Below, in pieces: positions 1-8,311 of a DNA stretch of 44,875 nucleotides (the first letter of the stretch is position 1; each line of letters begins with the position of its first letter). Location of the stretch: positions 1 to 44,875 of the forward strand of contig NZ_AULH01000024.1 in the NCBI RefSeq assembly GCF_000425185.1, written 5' to 3'. Under the pieces are notes generated by a model, which had not been told where the DNA came from, searched no databases, and saw nothing but the letters and a program-made list of their open reading frames with translations. The position numbers and the translations under genes were made by a program. Origin of the DNA: Pleomorphomonas koreensis DSM 23070 (GTDB lineage Bacteria; Pseudomonadota; Alphaproteobacteria; Rhizobiales; Pleomorphomonadaceae).

Positions 1-1
1 C

Positions 2-193
2 GTCGAACGGTTCTGGCGATCGATCAAGTACGAGGAGGTCTACCTGAGGGCCTATGAAAGCGTTCGAGACGCAAGATCGTCGATCTCGAATTACATCGGC
101 TTTTACAATTCCGGACGGCCACATTCGAGCCTTGACGGCAGCACACCCGACGAGGCCTACTTCGGCGGGCGACAGATGGCCGAGGCCGCCTGA
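2..193 (+). CDS. IS3-family transposase OrfB, C-terminal fragment
   Basis: Sixty-three residues precede the TGA at 191-193; the 5' part lies outside the window. The fragment has the hallmark end of an IS3 OrfB rve integrase domain. Its start, ERFWRSIKYEEVYL, contains the third acidic residue of the DDE triad, and it is followed by the usual YIGFYNSGRPHSSLDG motif and a short tail. It would act with OrfA in cut-and-paste transposition. Only the C-terminus is visible, so it cannot be said whether the full copy is intact. Confidence 0.88.
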   Translation, partial: VERFWRSIKYEEVYLRAYESVRDARSSISNYIGFYNSGRPHSSLDGSTPDEAYFGGRQMAEAA

Positions 194-201
194 TCGCCGC
201 C

Positions 202-260
202 CGCGATTTCATCACGGCTCTGGTCGGGCTACGCCCTCCCGACGCCGTGATGAAATCGCG
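202..260. repeat. Perfect 17-bp inverted repeat after the transposase
   Basis: CGCGATTTCATCACGGC (202-218) is perfectly repeated in inverted form at 244-260. A second, inner pair, GTCGGG (223-228) and CCCGAC (238-243), lies inside the loop. The hairpin sits between the orfB stop and the IS terminal repeat. It could be a terminator without a U-tract or a block against transcription leaving the IS. Confidence 0.7.
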
Positions 261-414
261 AAGCCCCGCAGTCGACACCCCGGCGTGAGATCCACTCAAA
301 TTCCGCGGGGCGCTGTCCAAACAATCGGGGCCACCTCTGAAGAGGCAGGTCGGAGTTTCGTGACAGGTAAGGGTCGGAGAGAAGGTCTTCAGTGCCTGTC
401 GTGGAGATTGGTCC

Positions 415-1608
415 ATGAATATGCAGATGCTGGATGCCCGCCGTGCCGTGAGCGGGGGCTATAAGGTGGACGTGACACGCGGCGAACGGCTCGGCCGGGT
501 GTCGTCAGAGTGGTTCTCCAGGCCCGATGACGAGCGCTTCCTTTCGCTCGGCGATCTGGGCCATGCGGTGCGAGATCGGACGGAACGCAGCCGGACCCGC
601 GTGGTCGAGACCGACCTCATCCGTGTCGAGGCGAGCCGCACCGACGACGAGCGCCTGTCGTTGATTCTGCCGGGTGCCGAGGTGCCGGCCGTGCCGACAC
701 ACTGGAGCTTCGGCCAACTCGCGAGCCAGGTCGGTGCACCGGCAGCCTATCTGCGCCAGCTCCCGGCGGCGCTCGCCGGCATCAATCTGCAATACGGCCT
801 CAGCACGCACCGCGGCGAGCAGATCAAGACGCTCGAAACCGACGACGGCCGTGTCGAACTGCGCGCCGTGACCGGCCGGGACTATGGACGCATCTACGAC
901 CACGAGTTGGTCGAGTCGGTGCAGCGCATTGCCGGCAACGGCACCGGCGACACGCGCTGGAAGATCCCTGGCGTCCTCGACTGGTCGACCGGCATTTACA
1001 ATCCCCGCGTCGACATTACCAAGGACACCACGACGCTCTATGCCAGCGATCGCGACGTGTTCCTGTTCCTGGTCGATGACCTCAATCCCATCGAGGCCGG
1101 CAAGCTGCCCGATGGCTCGCCCGACCTCTATTTCCGGGGCTTCTATTGCTGGAACTCGGAAGTCGGCGCCAAGACACTTGGCATGGCGAGCTTCTATCTT
1201 CGTGCCGTGTGCCAGAATCGCAATCTCTGGGGTGTGGAGGATTTCGAGGAGGTCACCATCCGCCACTCGAAATACGCCGCCTCGCGTTTTGCTCACGAGG
1301 CAGCACCGGCGCTCCTCAACTTCGCCAACTCCTCGCCGATGCCCTTCGTCAACGGCATAAAGGCGGCGCGCGAGCGGGTCGTGGCGAAGACCGATGACGA
1401 CCGCAGTGACTTCCTGCGCCGGCGCGGCTTCTCGAAGACCGAGACCGCGAAGATCATCGACACCGTGTTCGCCGAGGAGGGACATCCACCAACCAGCATC
1501 TTTGATTTTGTGCAGGGGATTACCGCCGCCGCCCGCGACAAGCCGCATCAGGACGCCCGCCTCGACATGGAGGCCAAGGCGAAGAAGCTGCTCGACCGCG
1601 CTGCCTGA
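415..1608 (+). CDS. DUF932-domain protein
   Basis: This 397-residue protein matches the DUF932 (phage/plasmid-like TIGR03299) family, which is frequent in the accessory block of rhizobial plasmids and ICEs. The central part (about residues 80-300, including HWSFGQLASQVGAPAAYLRQ and FYLRAVCQNRNLWGVE) carries the recognisable family sequence. The biochemical function is not established; anti-restriction or replication-associated roles are sometimes suggested, but nothing here tests them. The ATG at 415 follows a GGAG ribosome site. The gene is followed by a strong hairpin at 1615-1652, so it is probably transcribed as a single unit. A 347-codon antisense ORF at 505-1548 is a high-GC shadow. Confidence 0.85.
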   Translation: MNMQMLDARRAVSGGYKVDVTRGERLGRVSSEWFSRPDDERFLSLGDLGHAVRDRTERSRTRVVETDLIRVEASRTDDERLSLILPGAEVPAVPTHWSFGQLASQVGAPAAYLRQLPAALAGINLQYGLSTHRGEQIKTLETDDGRVELRAVTGRDYGRIYDHELVESVQRIAGNGTGDTRWKIPGVLDWSTGIYNPRVDITKDTTTLYASDRDVFLFLVDDLNPIEAGKLPDGSPDLYFRGFYCWNSEVGAKTLGMASFYLRAVCQNRNLWGVEDFEEVTIRHSKYAASRFAHEAAPALLNFANSSPMPFVNGIKAARERVVAKTDDDRSDFLRRRGFSKTETAKIIDTVFAEEGHPPTSIFDFVQGITAAARDKPHQDARLDMEAKAKKLLDRAA

Positions 1609-1614
1609 AACCCG

Positions 1615-1652
1615 CCGAACCGGAGATGCGGCTTTCTGTATCTCCGGTTCGG
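1615..1652 (+). terminator. 13-bp perfect stem after DUF932 gene
   Basis: CCGAACCGGAGAT (1615-1627) pairs perfectly with 1640-1652 across a 12-nt loop, seven bases after the stop codon. The downstream sequence is pyrimidine-rich but is not a clean U-tract, so termination may be only partial. Confidence 0.65.
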
Positions 1653-1722
1653 TGCCTTCGTGCCTTTCCGTCTTTCCGGCATTGTAACGCCGTCCTCAGA
1701 GGAAGAGGGCGGCGCTTCGCTT

Positions 1723-1767
1723 CGTGACGGATTTGGTTCGAGAGAGAGGCTCTCGGCGTCCGTCACG
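1723..1767 (+). promoter_or_regulatory. Two-tier hairpin overlapping the parB-like RBS
   Basis: CGTGACGGA (1723-1731) pairs with TCCGTCACG (1759-1767), and inside it CGAGAG (1739-1744) pairs with CTCTCG (1750-1755). The distal arm runs into the GGAG ribosome site at 1766-1769, just before the ATG at 1779. In the mRNA this fold could hide the ribosome site. It could also be a dyad bound by a regulator such as the ParB-like protein itself. The function is inferred. Confidence 0.5.
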
Positions 1768-1778
1768 GAGTAAGTTCC

Positions 1779-3899
1779 ATGGCAACTGCCATTCAGAAGA
1801 TTACCCTCGCATCGTCGCGCGACATCCCCTTCAATAAGCTGGTGCTCAGTCAGTCGAACGTCCGGCGCGTCAAAGCTGGCGTATCGATCGAGGAACTGGC
1901 CGAATCCATCGCACGCCGCGGCCTCATTCAGTCCCTGCATGTCCGGCCCGTCCTCGACGCCGAGGGTAAGGAGACCGGCATGTTCGAGGTGCCCGCTGGT
2001 GGCCGCCGTTACTGCGCGCTGGAATTGCTCGCCAAGCAGAAGCGTCTCGCCAAGACAACGCCCGTGCCCTGTGTCGTCGGCGATGCGGCGAGCGACATCC
2101 TGGTCGACGAGGTTTCACTCTCCGAGAACATCGACCGTGCGCCGTTGCATCCCCTCGACCAGTTCCGGGCGTTTCAGGCCATGCGCGACAAGGGCATGAC
2201 CGAAGAGGCGATCGCCGCCGCTTTCTTCATCGGCGTCAACGTCGTGAAGCAGCGTTTGCGCCTTGCTTCTGCCTCACCCAAGCTGCTCGGCATCTACGCC
2301 GACGACGGCATGACGCTGGAAATGCTGATGGCCTTCACCGTCTCGCCGGATCACCACCGCCAGGAACAGGTCTGGGAGACGATCGGCAATGGCTGGCAGA
2401 AGGAGCCGTGGCAGATCCGGCGCATGTTGACCGAGACGACGGTCCGCGCGTCCGACAAACGCGCCGTCTTTGTCGGCATCGATGCCTATGAAGCGGCCGG
2501 CGGCATCGTGCTGCGCGACCTGTTCCAGTCCGACGATGGCGGTTGGCTTCAGGATGTTGGTTTGCTCGACCGCCTGGTCGCAGAGAAGCTGAAGACAATC
2601 GCCGATGAGATCACCGGCGAAGGCTGGAAATGGGTCGAGGCCGCCGTCAGCATTCCCTATGGCGTCACTCACGGCCTGCGCTCACTTTCCGGCACGCCGC
2701 TCGACATGACCGAAGAGGAAAAGGCGACGCGCGCCGCCTTGCAGGCCGAATACAATCGCCTGTCCGAAGACTACGAGAGCACCGAAGAGCTGCCCGAGGA
2801 CGTTGACCAGCGTCTCGGCGAGATCGAGACGGCAATGGAAGCGCTCGACACTCGACCCGTCCGCTATGACCCGGCCGAAATCGCCATCGCCGGCGCCTTC
2901 GTCACCATCGATGCAGACGGTTCGCTGTCGATCGACCGTGGCTATGTCCATCCCGAGGACGAACGGCCGGTTGAGCCCGAGGCCAGCGACATACAGAACA
3001 TGATGGACGGCGAGATCGTCGAACCCGCCGCTCCCGCCATCCCGCGCGCCGTCATCTCTATCGATGGTCAACCTGCTCAGCCCGAGGAGGAGGAAGAGGA
3101 TGGCACTCGGCCGCTGCCTGATCGGCTCGTCGCCGAGTTGACCGCGCATCGTACGCTGGCGCTGCGGGATGCGGTGGCAAACCATCCGCAGGTCGCCATG
3201 ACAGCCCTGTTGCACAAGCTGGTGTCGGACACTTTCCTGCACCGCCCGGCGACAGGCGCGCTCGAGGCGAGTGTCCGGCACGTCTTCTTCCCCGCCCAGA
3301 CGGAAGAGTTGAAGGACAGCGCCTCGGCAAAGTCCGTCGCCGATCGGTACGAACGCTGGAGCGACGCCATTCCGGCCGATGACGACGCCCTGTGGGATTG
3401 GCTTGCAGCGCTTGGTTATGACAACCGCATGGAGTTGCTCGCCCATTGCGTCAGCTATGGCGTCAACGCGCTCTACGAACGGCCGAACCCCTACGGTGGC
3501 TCCGGCGTCAGCGAGCACGGGCTGAAAATCCGTCTCTCGCAGGCCGACCGGCTGGCGCGGGCGACCAAACTCGACATGGTGGAGGCCGGATGGCGGCCGA
3601 CCGTCGACAACTATCTCGGCCGCGTCACCAAGGCGCGTATCCTTCAAGCTGTCCGTGAAGGTGCCGACGAACGGGCCGCGCAACTCATCGACCACTTGAA
3701 GAAGGGCGACATGGCCAAGGAGGCGGAGCGCTTGCTGGCCGACACCGGCTGGTTGCCGGAACAGTTGCGCATCCCGGTTGCGGACTCGTCTGTCGTGGAG
3801 ACGGTGGCAAGCGGCGGTGAATTGGCCATGGGCGAAGATGAGACTATGGACGAGGATGATGTGGCCGACGGAGCGCACCCAGCGCTGGCGGCCGAGTAA
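1779..3899 (+). CDS. ParB/RepB/Spo0J N-terminal domain protein
   Basis: The protein has 706 residues. The ParB/Srx N-terminal domain spans about residues 13-115, with a GGRRYCALE box II. A ParB-type helix-turn-helix follows (about 120-170; MTEEAIAAAFFIGVNVVKQRLRLA). A long C-terminal extension of unknown fold contains an acidic run (EEEEED). It is much longer than a segregation ParB (about 300 residues) and is not next to parA (11534). It resembles the large ParB-like proteins of rhizobial plasmids and ICEs that may act as nucleases or regulators. The ATG at 1779 has a GGAG ribosome site. The next gene follows after a terminator. Confidence 0.85.
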   Translation: MATAIQKITLASSRDIPFNKLVLSQSNVRRVKAGVSIEELAESIARRGLIQSLHVRPVLDAEGKETGMFEVPAGGRRYCALELLAKQKRLAKTTPVPCVVGDAASDILVDEVSLSENIDRAPLHPLDQFRAFQAMRDKGMTEEAIAAAFFIGVNVVKQRLRLASASPKLLGIYADDGMTLEMLMAFTVSPDHHRQEQVWETIGNGWQKEPWQIRRMLTETTVRASDKRAVFVGIDAYEAAGGIVLRDLFQSDDGGWLQDVGLLDRLVAEKLKTIADEITGEGWKWVEAAVSIPYGVTHGLRSLSGTPLDMTEEEKATRAALQAEYNRLSEDYESTEELPEDVDQRLGEIETAMEALDTRPVRYDPAEIAIAGAFVTIDADGSLSIDRGYVHPEDERPVEPEASDIQNMMDGEIVEPAAPAIPRAVISIDGQPAQPEEEEEDGTRPLPDRLVAELTAHRTLALRDAVANHPQVAMTALLHKLVSDTFLHRPATGALEASVRHVFFPAQTEELKDSASAKSVADRYERWSDAIPADDDALWDWLAALGYDNRMELLAHCVSYGVNALYERPNPYGGSGVSEHGLKIRLSQADRLARATKLDMVEAGWRPTVDNYLGRVTKARILQAVREGADERAAQLIDHLKKGDMAKEAERLLADTGWLPEQLRIPVADSSVVETVASGGELAMGEDETMDEDDVADGAHPALAAE

Positions 3900-3926
3900 C
3901 CCAACCCAGGAAACCCCGCGACCACT

Positions 3927-3957
3927 GGCCCGTCAGCAATGGCGGGCCTTTTCTTTT
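3927..3957 (+). terminator. Rho-independent terminator after the parB-like gene
   Basis: GGCCCG (3927-3932) pairs with CGGGCC (3943-3948), followed directly by TTTTCTTTT. This is a textbook intrinsic terminator. It lies only about 12 bases before the ATG of the next gene at 3969, so it may act as an attenuator for the Toprim gene. Confidence 0.75.
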
Positions 3958-3968
3958 GGAAGTGCATC

Positions 3969-5006
3969 ATGGTGGAGAAACCGCATGATCTGGCCCGCCT
4001 CCTTGCAGACCACGCCGAGGCAGTTTGTCGGCACTATCTCGACGCCGGCCGGCGCCAGGGCAACTACTGGCAGGTTGGCGAGGTGCGCAACACACCCGGC
4101 CGCTCGATGTTCGTGCGGCTGAAAGATTCACCCAAAGGTCCGGCTGGCAAATGGACCGACGCCGCCACCGGCGAGCGTGGCGATCTGCTCGACGTTATCC
4201 GGGAATCCCTCGGCCTCGTCGATTTCGCCGATGTCGTGGAAGAAGCCAGGCGCTTCCTCAGCTTGCCGCATCCTGAACCGGAGCTGACGCGGAGATGGCA
4301 CGCCAGCACGCCGGCGTCGTCAGGCTCGGCAGAAGCGGCGCAGCGGCTGTTCGCCATGTCGCAGCCAATCGGCGGCACGCTCGTGGAAGCGTATTTGCGC
4401 CATCGCGGCATTACGGCTTTGCACGCAACCGGAAACCTCCGCTTTCATCCCCGCTGCTATTATCGGCCCGATGAGCACAGCCCGACCGAAGTCTGGCCGG
4501 CGATGATCGCCGCCGTCACCAATCTCGACGGCAGGATTACCGGCGCGCATCGCACCTGGCTCGCACCCGACGGTTCCGACAAGGCACCAATCGACACGCA
4601 GCGGAAAGCGATCGGCGATCTCCTCGGGCACGCCGTCCGCTTCGGTATGTCCGGCGAAGTCATGGCGGCGGGCGAAGGCATCGAGACCGTCCTGTCGGTT
4701 CGTCAGGTGGTTCCCGGCATAGCGATGGCGGCCGCTCTTTCCGCAGCCCATCTCGCCGCCATCCTGTTCTCAACGTCACTTCGCCGCCTCTACATCATCC
4801 GCGACAACGATCCGGCCGGCGATGGCGCGCGCGATAGCCTGATCGAACGGGCGAACGTGGCCGGGATCGAGGCGATCGTGCTTTCGCCCAAGTTCGGGGA
4901 CTTCAACGAGGATCTCGTCCACCTCGGCATCGACGCCCTCCGGGCCAACATCCGGGTCCAACTCGCCCCACAGGACGTCGCCCGCTTCATGATGCAGGCA
5001 GCGTGA
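3969..5006 (+). CDS. Toprim-domain (DUF7146-type) primase-like protein
   Basis: This 345-residue protein contains an N-terminal domain of the plasmid primase/DUF7146 type and a C-terminal Toprim domain. The Toprim glutamate is in the AAGEGIETVLS motif (about 233-243), and the DxD is in YIIRDNDPAGDGARD (about 275-289; D279 and D281). Such proteins are thought to work in primer synthesis or strand processing during plasmid/ICE replication or establishment. An ATG ten codons upstream (3939) would place the start inside the terminator hairpin, so the ATG at 3969 is preferred. No helicase domain is present. Confidence 0.85.
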   Translation: MVEKPHDLARLLADHAEAVCRHYLDAGRRQGNYWQVGEVRNTPGRSMFVRLKDSPKGPAGKWTDAATGERGDLLDVIRESLGLVDFADVVEEARRFLSLPHPEPELTRRWHASTPASSGSAEAAQRLFAMSQPIGGTLVEAYLRHRGITALHATGNLRFHPRCYYRPDEHSPTEVWPAMIAAVTNLDGRITGAHRTWLAPDGSDKAPIDTQRKAIGDLLGHAVRFGMSGEVMAAGEGIETVLSVRQVVPGIAMAAALSAAHLAAILFSTSLRRLYIIRDNDPAGDGARDSLIERANVAGIEAIVLSPKFGDFNEDLVHLGIDALRANIRVQLAPQDVARFMMQAA

Positions 5007-5321
5007 ACGGAAACGGCGAAGGCGGTGAGAGCCGTCGCTATCATGCCCGCCCGAATGCACCAACCATTGGAGAGGACCGCGCCCCGGCCTTCGAGAGGGC
5101 GATCGGCCCACGGCCGGGCCGACCCGGCAATGGCGGCGGCCGGCTATTTTCCGGCGCGGCCTGTGGGTCGCTTTCCATCGCGAGGCAAAATAGCCGGCCT
5201 CTGCCATCCTCCGCTGACGCTTCGGCCCCAACGCTTCGCGTCCGGGTGCAAGGCCGTCCCGGCCGTGGGCTTTGTCGCCATGAAGGCCGCGACGGTCGCG
5301 GTCCATCCGATGGAGCATCCC
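5007..5321. other. 315-base non-coding stretch with a structured element
   Basis: No convincing gene is seen. A 13-bp perfect inverted repeat, GGCCGGCTATTTT (5138-5150) and its complement (5187-5199), is followed by a 22-base sequence (5207-5228). An identical copy of that sequence is found at 7787-7808 before a DUF736 gene. Long open frames across this stretch are GC-driven. Confidence 0.6.
5138..5228 (+). repeat. Intergenic stem-loop element, copy A
   Basis: A 13-bp inverted repeat (5138-5150/5187-5199) is followed after 7 bases by a 22-base block ending in GACGCTTCGGCCC (5207-5228). Copy B at 7714-7808 has the same design, an inverted repeat followed by the identical block. The loops also share partial similarity (TTCC, then GCGAG, then CAA). 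Each copy lies upstream of an element gene start, which suggests a mobile or cis-acting repeat. Confidence 0.6.
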
Positions 5322-6248
5322 ATGAGCGAGCACGACGACTTTGAGCCTCACCACGGCTCTTCCCCGACCGACCACATTCTGCAGGAGCTTCAGCTCTACG
5401 GCTACCGCCCCTTTGAGGATGAACCCGATCCCCGGGCACTGCCCGAAGGCAATCATGTCGCCGGTGCCATCGCCGACATCTTCGACGCCCTGATCTCGAC
5501 GCTCGCCGACACCCGCCTCGAGTCGGACCTCGATGATCTCCTGTGGTCGACCGTCAATCTCTTTCACCGCGCCACCGGCCGGATCGAACGCGAACTGGAC
5601 GACAACGAACAGGCGCAGCGCCGCAGCCAGCACGAACAGGACGGCAGCGAGGTGAAATCGGTCGAACTGGAACGCCTGACCGCCGAGGGCCAGACTCTGA
5701 TCGAACGCCGCAACGCCTTCGAACTGATGCGCGATCAAGCCGCCGATCACTTCGAGCGTCACACCGGATCAAGCTGGCGGCCGCGCACCGGCTCAATGGT
5801 CAACCATCGCAACATGACTGCGGCGATGATCGAAAGTCGCGATTTTCTCGCCGCCAAGCGCCGCGCCGAGACCGAAGTCCTATTACCGGCCGGGCCGAAG
5901 ATCGCCTTCTCCGGCGGCGACAGCACCAATCACAACCTCATCTGGGCCAAGCTCGATCAGGTCCATGCCAAGCATCCCGAAATGGTCCTGCTGCACGGCG
6001 GCTCGCCGAAGGGCGCCGAGAAGATCGCTTCCCGCTGGGCCGACCATCGTAAGGTGCCTCAGGTTGCCTTCAAGCCCGACTGGACGAAACACGCCAAGGC
6101 GGCACCGTTCAAGCGCAACGACCAGATGCTGGCCGTCCTGCCGATTGGCGTCATCGTCTTCCCAGGCACCGGCATTCAGGACAACCTCGCCGACAAGGCC
6201 AAGAAGCTCGGCATTCCGGTCTACCGGTTCGGTAATGGTGGCGCGTGA
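5322..6248 (+). CDS. DUF2493-domain protein (SLOG-like)
   Basis: The protein has 308 residues. The N-terminal half (1-180) is acidic and helical, with a likely coiled coil around residues 85-145. The C-terminal DUF2493 domain (about 185-308) begins KIAFSGGDSTNHNLIW and continues with VLLHGGSPKGAEKIASRWA, FKPDW and VIVFPGTG. This pattern is typical of the YspA/SLOG fold that binds nucleotide-derived ligands. The function in ICEs is unknown. The ATG at 5322 is chosen because GGAG lies six bases upstream (5312-5315). Confidence 0.85.
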   Translation: MSEHDDFEPHHGSSPTDHILQELQLYGYRPFEDEPDPRALPEGNHVAGAIADIFDALISTLADTRLESDLDDLLWSTVNLFHRATGRIERELDDNEQAQRRSQHEQDGSEVKSVELERLTAEGQTLIERRNAFELMRDQAADHFERHTGSSWRPRTGSMVNHRNMTAAMIESRDFLAAKRRAETEVLLPAGPKIAFSGGDSTNHNLIWAKLDQVHAKHPEMVLLHGGSPKGAEKIASRWADHRKVPQVAFKPDWTKHAKAAPFKRNDQMLAVLPIGVIVFPGTGIQDNLADKAKKLGIPVYRFGNGGA

Positions 6249-6258
6249 GCGCCACCGA

Positions 6259-6621
6259 CTATGGCACAGCCAGCCCAAGCTCGATCCGCTTCTTCTTCGA
6301 CAATCCCTTCGAGACGATGGAATGCGACGCGCGGATATAGTCGCGCAACGCATCGTCATCGAGGCCGGGCTTGGCGAAGTGCTGGATCCACTTCATCCCC
6401 CGGGACGCAAGATAAGGCGCGGGACGCAGTCCCGGCTGCTCCTTGAGTATTTCGTAGGCGATGTCGCTCACCTTGAAGGTGAAGCCCGGTTCGTTACCCT
6501 GCCATCCGCCGATCGCGAAGACCTTCCCGCCAACCTTCCAGACATGCGATCCACCCCACTGGACCACATAGCTCGTCGCCGGCAGCGCACCGCAGAACGC
6601 GTTGTACTCTTCGTAGGTCAT
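6259..6621 (-). CDS. MmcQ/YjbR-family DNA-binding protein
   Basis: This 120-residue protein on the - strand fits the YjbR (CyaY-like fold) family. It begins MTYEEYNAFC, then has WGGSHVWKVGGKVFAI and GFTFKVSD, and ends ASHSIVSKGLSKKKRIELGL, where the family has a conserved helix. Members are small single-domain proteins, some shown to bind DNA. The ATG at 6621 is preceded by GGAG; the longer upstream open frame is not protein-like. It is convergent with the DUF2493 gene, with only about 10 bases between the stops. Confidence 0.85.
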   Translation of the reverse strand: MTYEEYNAFCGALPATSYVVQWGGSHVWKVGGKVFAIGGWQGNEPGFTFKVSDIAYEILKEQPGLRPAPYLASRGMKWIQHFAKPGLDDDALRDYIRASHSIVSKGLSKKKRIELGLAVP

Positions 6622-6874
6622 GCACGCTGTCTCCGCCCGAGCCACGTTCAATGGGCTCAGCATGCGCTGCCGGTAGCCGGTTCCTACGCACGCCGAGTCC
6701 GGGATCGACAATACCAACTCGCCCCATGACGGGGCAAAGGTCGTCACGGCCGGGGCAGAAACCCTTGCCGGTTTCCACTCCCGGCGATCCTGGTTTCTTG
6801 CTATGTTCTGCTTCGCGCCGCGGTGGTGGTGGAAGGCGCGACCCTCAGAACTTTTCTTGTGGGAAGGCACCACC

Positions 6875-7315
6875 ATGATCCTTCTCGGCATTTTCATCAG
6901 CATCGCGGCCATCGGCGTTTTCTGCTGGCTGCTGTTTACGCTGGCCGTCTTCGCGCTGCCGTTCTTCGCAGGCATCAGCGCTGGCGTCTGGGCCTATCAC
7001 ACCGGCGCAGACTGGCTCGGCGCCATTGTCGTCGGCGTGATAGGCGGTGGCCTCATGTTGGGTATTGGCCAATTCCTGCTTCTGATGGTGCGCCCGATGT
7101 GGGCGAAGTTGGCGATCGTGCTCATCTTCGTCGCACCGGCGGCCATCGCCGGCTACCACGCCGTCCATGGCATCGTGAAGCACACCATGCCGTCCGAGAC
7201 CTGGCAGATCGTCTTCTCCATCATCGGCGCGGTCGTGGTCGGCATCACGGCGTTCCTGCGGGTTGCGGGCATGGCGACGGCCCACCACTCCGGCCGAGGC
7301 CTCGCTCGCAACTGA
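6875..7315 (+). CDS. Small integral membrane protein
   Basis: The protein has 146 residues and about four predicted transmembrane segments: residues 2-25 (ILLGIFISIAAIGVFCWLLF), about 30-45, 50-75 and 80-100, with another hydrophobic stretch near 112-130. The start ATG at 6875 has GGGAAGG seven bases upstream. Similar unnamed membrane proteins occur in the DUF2493-DUF736 block of rhizobial elements. I do not recognise a function. Confidence 0.75.
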   Translation: MILLGIFISIAAIGVFCWLLFTLAVFALPFFAGISAGVWAYHTGADWLGAIVVGVIGGGLMLGIGQFLLLMVRPMWAKLAIVLIFVAPAAIAGYHAVHGIVKHTMPSETWQIVFSIIGAVVVGITAFLRVAGMATAHHSGRGLARN

Positions 7316-7560
7316 CCATCCCCCTCTGTTCCGTTGGAGAACCAGAACTGGCAGCGAGCATATCAGCTTTGTCGTAGAAGCGGTGGCTGAGCGGCGATGA
7401 CATCGGAACGGGCATAACCCGAGACGCGCGGTCCTCGTGGAGTGGCCAGAACCAGTGGCCTGCCAGATCCCGGCAAAACCGCCGTGATGCAGCGGTGAGC
7501 GTTCCGGGTAGATGACGGGGCGAGGTCGATGCACATCCAAGCCTGCCGGTAGGGAAGACG

Positions 7561-7725
7561 ATGCCAGTAATGGATCGTTCATGTCTCCTGTGCCGGGAGC
7601 GAGGCACCGCCATCATCTCCGTCCTGCCTCCGTTCAGCGAGCGCTCCAAACGGCCTCTTCATTGGGCTGATCTGGCCGAAGGCCGGCTTCGCCTCGACCG
7701 CCTATGCCGCAACGGCGCGTCCTGA
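7561..7725 (+). CDS. Possible small cysteine-containing protein
   Basis: A 54-residue frame starts MPVMDRSCLLCRERG and has a CxxC pair near its N-terminus. It ends at the TGA at 7723-7725, inside the left arm of the copy B hairpin. AGGGAAG sits close before the ATG at 7561, and an alternative ATG is at 7570. I do not recognise the family. It may be chance, and comparison with related ICEs would be needed to support it. Confidence 0.22.
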   Translation: MPVMDRSCLLCRERGTAIISVLPPFSERSKRPLHWADLAEGRLRLDRLCRNGAS

Positions 7726-7808
7726 CTTTCTTCCCCTGCGAACGGATTCGCATTCCTTGCGAGACAAGAAAGTCCCTCTCGCGCCGTCCTCCGCTGACGC
7801 TTCGGCCC
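7714..7808 (+). repeat. Intergenic stem-loop element, copy B
   Basis: GGCGCG and GACTTTCTT (7714-7719, 7724-7732) pair with AAGAAAGTC and CGCGCC (7766-7774, 7780-7785). The 22-base block identical to 5207-5228 follows at 7787-7808. A further 16-base match, GGTGCGGCGTCGGTCG (about 7815-7830), recurs in the oriT candidate before the relaxase (about 14779-14794). Confidence 0.6.
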
Positions 7809-7898
7809 TCAAGGGTGCGGCGTCGGTCGCCTCCGGCCTGTCGATCGCCATCGAGGCCGCATGGAGCGGGCTCGGAAACGGAAAACGGAGATTTGAAA

Positions 7899-8228
7899 AT
7901 GGCGACCATCGGCACCTTCAAGAAGACCGGCTCGAACGAGTTCACCGGCGACATCGTTACCCTCAGCGTCCAGGCCAAGGGCGTGCGCATCGTCCCCGAC
8001 CTGCGCTCCACCGGCGAAAACGCCCCCAGCCACCGCGTACTGGTCGGTCGCGCCGAGATCGGAGCCGCCTGGTCCAAGCGCTCCGCCAACGAGGACCGTC
8101 CCTATCTGGGTCTCAAGCTCGACGATCCGAGCTTCAACGCCCCGATCTACGCCAACCTCGTGGACGACGAAGACGGCGAGACCTTCTCGCTGATCTGGTC
8201 CCGCCCCAACGGGCGTCGGGGCGACTGA
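7899..8228 (+). CDS. DUF736 protein (first copy)
   Basis: This 109-residue protein is of the DUF736 family: ATIGTFKKTGSNEFTGDIVTLS at the N-terminus, KGVRIVP, then NAPSHRVLVGRAEIGAAW and a C-terminal FSLIWSRP. DUF736 proteins are short all-beta proteins almost confined to alphaproteobacterial plasmids and ICEs; their role is unknown. ACGGAG precedes the ATG at 7899. A second, divergent DUF736 gene lies at 13618-13950 inside the transfer operon, so the two copies probably have different roles. Confidence 0.9.
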   Translation: MATIGTFKKTGSNEFTGDIVTLSVQAKGVRIVPDLRSTGENAPSHRVLVGRAEIGAAWSKRSANEDRPYLGLKLDDPSFNAPIYANLVDDEDGETFSLIWSRPNGRRGD

Positions 8229-8242
8229 CACCCCGAGCAAGG

Positions 8243-8263
8243 CCCCGGCCGGAGTGGCCGGGG
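8243..8263. terminator. Hairpin between convergent DUF736 and qseC-like genes
   Basis: CCCCGGCC (8243-8250) pairs with GGCCGGGG (8256-8263) across a 5-base loop, 15 bases after the DUF736 stop. It is a strong stem with only a weak T-run further on (TTTT at 8271). It probably stops transcription from the + strand, and perhaps from the - strand. Confidence 0.6.
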
Positions 8264-8311
8264 TCGCCGCTTTTGGCGCAGCCACAAAGGCCACCGGCGA
8301 ATGTGATTAGC

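Larger units (their letters stand above)
1..345 (+). mobile_element. 3' end of an IS3-family insertion sequence
   Basis: The window opens inside the orfB transposase of an IS3-family element, and a likely right terminal repeat lies near 329-342 (core CCACCTCTGAA). The reverse complement of that core occurs at 44530-44540, at the left end of another IS copy at the far end of the window. The two ends also share ATCCACTCAA internally. Both copies therefore appear to be the same or a closely related IS in the same orientation. The exact outer boundary is uncertain because the target duplication cannot be identified. Confidence 0.8.
7316..7898. other. 583-base stretch with weak coding potential
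   Basis: The first about 250 bases hold no ORF that looks protein-like. A short frame at 7561-7725 and the structured repeat copy B (7714-7808) occupy the rest. The stretch could contain a decayed gene. Confidence 0.5.

Noticed and set aside
505-1548. 347-codon antisense ORF opposite the DUF932 gene
   Set aside because: Codon use is that of a high-GC shadow frame and the product has no recognisable domain; the + strand DUF932 protein is clear.
2682-3878. Long antisense ORF opposite the parB-like gene
   Set aside because: Shadow of a well-supported + strand gene; low-complexity Arg/Gly-rich translation.
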